Below, piece by piece: positions 6,765 to 9,160 of a stretch of 9,160 bases of DNA; the stretch's first letter is position 1, and each line of letters starts with the position of its first letter. This stretch comes from Treponema sp. (GTDB lineage: Bacteria; Spirochaetota; Spirochaetia; Treponematales; Breznakiellaceae). The notes under the pieces were generated by a model. It did no database searches. It was not told the DNA's origin and was given only the letters and a program-made list of their open reading frames with translations. The translations under genes were made by a program, and so were the position numbers. The stretch is taken from contig WQRP01000063.1 in assembly GCA_009786675.1 (NCBI GenBank), positions 1 through 9,160 on the forward strand, written 5' to 3'.

Positions 6765-6918
6765 TCTGAGACCCTCCCCCGTGCGATCTGTCCATCAACC
6801 TGTCGCTAAGCACCAAGGCGATCCTGTGGATCGCCGCGTGCATGTAGTCCTTGTCGTTGACGCTCTCCCGCAACCGTTCTATTCGTGTGGAACCCGTTGT
6901 CTGTCCCATTGTCATCAT
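6733..6918 (-). CDS. Small 61-residue operon protein of unknown function
   Basis: I do not recognise a family. Residues about 12-44 (IERLRESVNDKDYMHAAIHR onward to LMDRS) form one predicted amphipathic helical region; the last 16 residues are Gly/Ser/Arg-rich and basic. The case for a real gene is positional. The first ATG (6918-6916) overlaps the YraN stop as ATGA, and a GGAG at 6927-6924 (minus) stands five bases before it and eight before the second Met. The frame then runs to a TAG inside the next gene's start region (32-base overlap). It has no Cys and no membrane segment. Its conserved-looking helix followed by a basic tail suggests a partner-binding protein, which is inference only. 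M1, M2 or M4 could be the true start. Confidence 0.65.
   Translation of the reverse strand: MMTMGQTTGSTRIERLRESVNDKDYMHAAIHRIALVLSDRLMDRSHGGGSQNERQRKRGRA
6772..6777 (-). promoter_or_regulatory. Strong ribosome binding site deciding the start of the CxxC/HxxC protein
   Basis: GGAGGG on the minus strand, seven bases before the ATG at 6764, inside the coding region of the 61-residue gene. It fixes the start of the basic N-terminal arm and implies independent initiation even though the genes overlap. Confidence 0.6.
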
Positions 6919-7274
6919 ACAGTCTCCGTAAAGGCAGATGCAAGATGGGTAACCGCCTCTTTGCCCACAAAAACCACGTCGAAGCGGATGGCCCTTCGAT
7001 AATATTGTCGATGCGTGGAAAGAAAATACTTAGCTGTTTCTATTATCCTGCCCCGCTTTCCCCGGTTTATTCCGTAAGCAAGGTTTTCGATACCGAACGC
7101 CGACCAGGCCTTTACCTCGACGAACACCAGGGTTTCCCCGTCAAGGGCGACTATGTCTATTTCGCCCCTGCTCCAGCGGAAATTCCGGGCGATTACGCCC
7201 ATCCCGGCCTCCTCCAGGAACCCGGCGGCCCTGTCCTCGCCCTCCTTCCCCAGGCTCGGCCTAGCCGTGCGCAT
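6915..7274 (-). CDS. YraN/UPF0102 family endonuclease-like protein
   Basis: 119 residues, the usual size for UPF0102 (YraN). The family has a restriction-endonuclease-like (PD-(D/E)xK) fold, and its cellular role is not settled. The hallmark residues are present: GKEGEDRAAGFLEEAG (9-24), RNFRW (30-34), GEIDIVA (37-43) with Asp40, and LVFVEVK (49-55) with Glu53 and Lys55. The family usually reads EVKxR or EVKTR after the Lys; here it is EVKAW. The helix around GINRGKRGRIIETAKYFL (68-85) matches the conserved K-x2-RI pattern. The start overlaps the end of the HD-GYP gene by 14 bases and has only a weak CGGA five bases upstream, so translation is probably coupled. Its stop overlaps the next start as ATGA. 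Cytosolic; nuclease activity is inferred from the motif. Confidence 0.9.
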   Translation of the reverse strand: MRTARPSLGKEGEDRAAGFLEEAGMGVIARNFRWSRGEIDIVALDGETLVFVEVKAWSAFGIENLAYGINRGKRGRIIETAKYFLSTHRQYYRRAIRFDVVFVGKEAVTHLASAFTETV

Positions 7275-8478
7275 GTAATTCCGAAAGTTCCCTGGTGTCC
7301 ATCGCCTTGACGATGTACAGCCTTTTTTCCGTCAAAAGATCGACAAAGACCTCCTCGGAGGCCGCGTGCAGGCGGTTGGACTCGTCCACCAGGACCTGTA
7401 CCTTCGGGCGCAGGGGGGTGCTGGCCCTGACCTCCGCTATCCGCGCCACCGTCCCGTTGTTAAGGCGGACAATCGAGCCGATGGGATATACCCCCATCGT
7501 AAGAATGAAGATCTTTAGGATGTCCGGATCGAAGCGGCGGGAGTTGTCGGCCAGCAGGTTTTTGTTCGCCTGGTAGCCCACTATGGAATTGCGGTAGGGC
7601 TTGTGGCTGACCATTGCCTCGAACGAGTCCGCTATGGACACAATCCGGGCGCCGATGCTGATGCTGTTGCCCGGAAGGCAGTGGGGGTAGCCGTTGCCGT
7701 CCCAGCGCTCGTGGTGCTGAAGGACTATGTCGCCTATCTCGTCCGGGTAGGAAAGCTCGCGGACGACGATTTCGCGGGAAAGCAGGGGGTGGCCCCGTAT
7801 CTGCTTGCGTTCCTCCGCGGTCAGCTCCTCCTTTTTCTCCAGGATTTTCTTCGGCAGCTGGAACATTCCCGCGTCGTGGAGCAGGGCCCCGATGATCACG
7901 TATAGGATTTTGTGGGAGGGAAGCCTGATCTCCTGCGCCGTCAGCGCGGAAAGTATGGCGATGTTCACCGCGCTTTTCGCCATCTCGTAGCCCCTTACGT
8001 CGCCCCCCAGGACAAAGCCGACGTACTGCTCCCGCTGGTCCCTTAGGGCCTGGAGCAACTGGGTGCTGATTGCGTTTACGGAACGACTGCTGATAACGCT
8101 GCCCTCGGAGATTCTTATAAACATCTCGTTTATGCGCTCGACGAGCGTCTTGTAGACACGGTACGAGCCCATGTTTTTTTGGGCCGCCATAAACTGGTGC
8201 GGCATCCTCGCGCCTTCCGCGGACGCCGCGCCCGGGGAAGGCGTCGTCGCCACTCCCTGGACTTTTTGGTCGCCACCCAAAGGGCTCCCGGAAGTATACA
8301 CGGTGTCTATGCCCAGCGCCGCAAGCTTGTCCAAGTCCTTCTGCAGAATGGAAATATTTAGGGGGACAAAGAGGTTTTCCTCGTCGATATAAACCGATTC
8401 CGAAAAAGCGAGCCCCGCCCTAAGGTCGCTTACGGCGATGCCCCTTAGTTCGCCCAATGTGTTTTTCTGTTCACCCAT
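7261..8478 (-). CDS. HD-GYP domain protein, candidate cyclic-di-GMP phosphodiesterase
   Basis: 405 residues. Residues 13-62 form the small N-terminal module often seen before such domains (DLRAGLAFSESVYIDEENLF at 18-37). Residues 62-100 are a linker. The HD-GYP domain spans roughly 110-345 with HD at 201-202, His230, HHERWDGNGYP at 255-265 and IADSFEAM at 282-289. A small C-terminal beta-module follows (YPIGSIVRLNNGTVARI). The family hydrolyses cyclic-di-GMP at a two- or three-metal site. Here the first His ligand, expected 32 residues before the HD pair, is Ser169 in EMAKSAVN, so metal binding and activity may be altered. The start has GAGG seven bases upstream (8489-8486). It is the first gene of the operon, 21 bases from a predicted transcription start, and overlaps yraN by 14 bases. 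No membrane segment. Confidence 0.92.
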   Translation of the reverse strand: MGEQKNTLGELRGIAVSDLRAGLAFSESVYIDEENLFVPLNISILQKDLDKLAALGIDTVYTSGSPLGGDQKVQGVATTPSPGAASAEGARMPHQFMAAQKNMGSYRVYKTLVERINEMFIRISEGSVISSRSVNAISTQLLQALRDQREQYVGFVLGGDVRGYEMAKSAVNIAILSALTAQEIRLPSHKILYVIIGALLHDAGMFQLPKKILEKKEELTAEERKQIRGHPLLSREIVVRELSYPDEIGDIVLQHHERWDGNGYPHCLPGNSISIGARIVSIADSFEAMVSHKPYRNSIVGYQANKNLLADNSRRFDPDILKIFILTMGVYPIGSIVRLNNGTVARIAEVRASTPLRPKVQVLVDESNRLHAASEEVFVDLLTEKRLYIVKAMDTRELSELHAHG

Positions 8479-8505
8479 ACCGTAACCTCGCCTTTTCCAT
8501 TCTAT

Positions 8506-8533
8506 ACTATATCGCCTCGCGTATCGAGCACAA
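8506..8533 (-). promoter_or_regulatory. Sigma70-like promoter of the HD-GYP...luxS operon
   Basis: On the minus strand TTGTGC (8533-8528) and TATAGT (8511-8506) are separated by 16 bases. A start near 8499 would give a 21-base leader carrying the GAGG ribosome site of the first gene. Position and both boxes fit; there is no experimental evidence. Confidence 0.55.
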
Positions 8534-8537
8534 TAGG

Positions 8538-8548
8538 GTCGTCACGAC
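8538..8548. promoter_or_regulatory. Perfect inverted repeat abutting the operon promoter
   Basis: GTCGTCACGAC has two perfect five-base arms around one central C. Its centre lies about 44 bases upstream of the inferred minus-strand start, just beyond the -35 box, which is where activators usually bind. The site is short, so it is only a candidate operator. Confidence 0.3.
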
Positions 8549-8654
8549 AGCTTGCGGGGGAAAAAGTCTCGCGGGGCTTATTGCAGGCGCGTTGCCTAAT
8601 TTATGTAAAGGGCGGGGGTTTTTAGAATACCGTTCCGCTTTTTCTCGGAAGCCA

Positions 8655-8683
8655 CAGACAAGACCTGAAAAGGCCGCTATAAT
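8655..8683 (+). promoter_or_regulatory. Sigma70-like promoter of the PAS sensor gene
   Basis: CAGACA (8655-8660, four of six consensus bases) and a perfect TATAAT (8678-8683) are separated by 17 bases. Transcription would begin near 8690, leaving a leader of about 134 bases before the ATG at 8824. A second AT-rich box, TATATT at 8751-8756, could be an alternative nearer start but has a poor -35. Confidence 0.5.
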
Positions 8684-8810
8684 GGCTAAACAGTTGGAGG
8701 GTTGTCGCCCTAGGCATTTTCATGAAACTGGCTTAAAACTTTCGTAACATTATATTCTCGTCCCCCCCATCGATTTGGAACAGTGGAGCTCGGTATTGCC
8801 GTAAAAATTT

Positions 8811-8815
8811 GGAGG
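8811..8815 (+). promoter_or_regulatory. Ribosome binding site of the PAS sensor gene
   Basis: A consensus GGAGG lies eight bases before the ATG at 8824. It selects this ATG over the out-of-frame ATG at 8816, which touches the site and meets a stop after a few codons. Confidence 0.7.
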
Positions 8816-8823
8816 ATGAACGT

Positions 8824-9160
8824 ATGGAAAAAATGAACATTGCGAAGCGTCTTCAGGAAGAGGCGCGGAAGGACAGGGTCAAACTTATTTTCGGTGCCGT
8901 CGCCATGACGCTTGTGGTTCTGGTTCTTGTTTTCGCCGTAACGGCCGCGGCGAAAAGCCACGCCGTGGCAATGGCCGTCCTTATGCCGGCGATAACCGCG
9001 CTCTTCGCCTGCGCGGCGATCGCCGTCCTGCGGCTTATAGCCAAAATGGAAAAGGGCAGCTTCGGCGAGGGGATGCACCTTGTCATGGAAAGCGTGCCGA
9101 TGGTTTCCGCCCTGCTTGACAGGAACATCAAGCTGGTGTACTGCAACGAGGAAGCCCCCA
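8824..9160 (+). CDS. Two-TM, PAS-domain sensor protein, N-terminal part (partial)
   Basis: 112 residues are visible before the right edge, with no stop. After a charged cytoplasmic start (EKMNIAKRLQEEARKDRVK) come two membrane segments, about 20-42 and 47-69, joined by a very short loop. A PAS-like start follows: MHLVMESVPMVSALLDRNIK (84-103), then LVYCNEEAP. This wording (small hydrophobic run, LLDRN, then CNEEA) is typical of PAS domains in Treponema sensor kinases and related regulators, so a histidine kinase or hybrid kinase is the likely whole; the output domain is outside the window. The hairpin of two helices with almost no periplasmic loop suggests anchoring or sensing in the membrane, with ligand sensing in the cytoplasmic PAS. 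The start is supported by GGAGG eight bases upstream. It is divergent from the cyclic-di-GMP/AI-2 operon; a regulatory link is possible but unproven. Confidence 0.8.
   Translation, partial: MEKMNIAKRLQEEARKDRVKLIFGAVAMTLVVLVLVFAVTAAAKSHAVAMAVLMPAITALFACAAIAVLRLIAKMEKGSFGEGMHLVMESVPMVSALLDRNIKLVYCNEEAP

Larger units (their letters stand above)
8479..8823. other. Divergent intergenic regulatory region
   Basis: 345 bases between the HD-GYP gene (minus) and the PAS sensor gene (plus). It holds a minus-strand promoter (8506-8533), an inverted repeat next to it (8538-8548), a plus-strand promoter (8655-8683) and the sensor gene leader. From about 8549 to 8650 I see no gene, no clear hairpin of note and no known RNA. 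The short frames here are neither supported by ribosome sites nor long. Confidence 0.7.

Noticed and set aside
8534..8823. Possible cyclic-di-GMP riboswitch in the intergenic region
   Set aside because: Considered because of the cyclic-di-GMP genes, but I cannot find the conserved core or the paired stems of class I or II on either strand.
8710..9078. 122-residue minus-strand frame opposite the PAS sensor start
   Set aside because: His/Arg/Gly-rich shadow; the plus strand has a consensus ribosome site, two membrane helices and a PAS-like segment.

Overview
The window reads like a stretch of GC-rich spirochaete chromosome, most likely a Treponema-related or other gut-type member of the Spirochaetales. 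This rests on remembered protein style (the N-terminal module before the HD-GYP domain, a YraN-family gene beside it, and the PAS sensor wording at the right edge), not on a search, so the lineage is an inference. The first ~190 bases are only about 44% G+C by direct count, whereas a sample from the TPR gene (3001-3060) is 65%.

Layout: (1) 1-192 is the 3' end of a Thr-rich, probably extracytoplasmic protein, followed by a strong hairpin. (2) 346-1887 (minus) encodes a membrane-anchored, MalE-type solute-binding protein with an unusual basic cytoplasmic arm. (3) 1886-3856 (plus) encodes a lectin-fold/TPR protein ending in a histone-H1-like Lys/Ala/Pro tail. The annotated start codons of (2) and (3) share the bases of one CATG. 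(4) 8478 down to 3868 (minus) is a compact seven-gene run: HD-GYP protein, YraN-family nuclease-like protein, a 61-residue protein, a basic CxxC...HxxC protein, a GAF-GGDEF diguanylate cyclase, MTA/SAH nucleosidase, and LuxS. Gene junctions are overlaps (14, 4, 32 and 1 nt) or tiny gaps (6 and 3 nt). A sigma70-like promoter sits just before the first gene and a short intrinsic terminator just after the last. (5) 8479-8823 is a 345-base divergent regulatory region. (6) 8824 to the right edge is the start of a two-TM, PAS-containing sensor protein.

How the genes fit together: the minus-strand run puts a cyclic-di-GMP synthase and a candidate cyclic-di-GMP phosphodiesterase in the same transcript as the two enzymes that turn S-adenosylhomocysteine into homocysteine and the AI-2 precursor DPD. 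Two uncharacterised small proteins and a YraN protein lie between them. The gene order therefore suggests co-expression of second-messenger turnover and AI-2/methyl-cycle chemistry. This arrangement is the most interesting feature of the window. The HD-GYP protein also appears to lack its first metal-binding histidine. No CRISPR array, tRNA, rRNA, complete insertion sequence or recognised riboswitch was seen.
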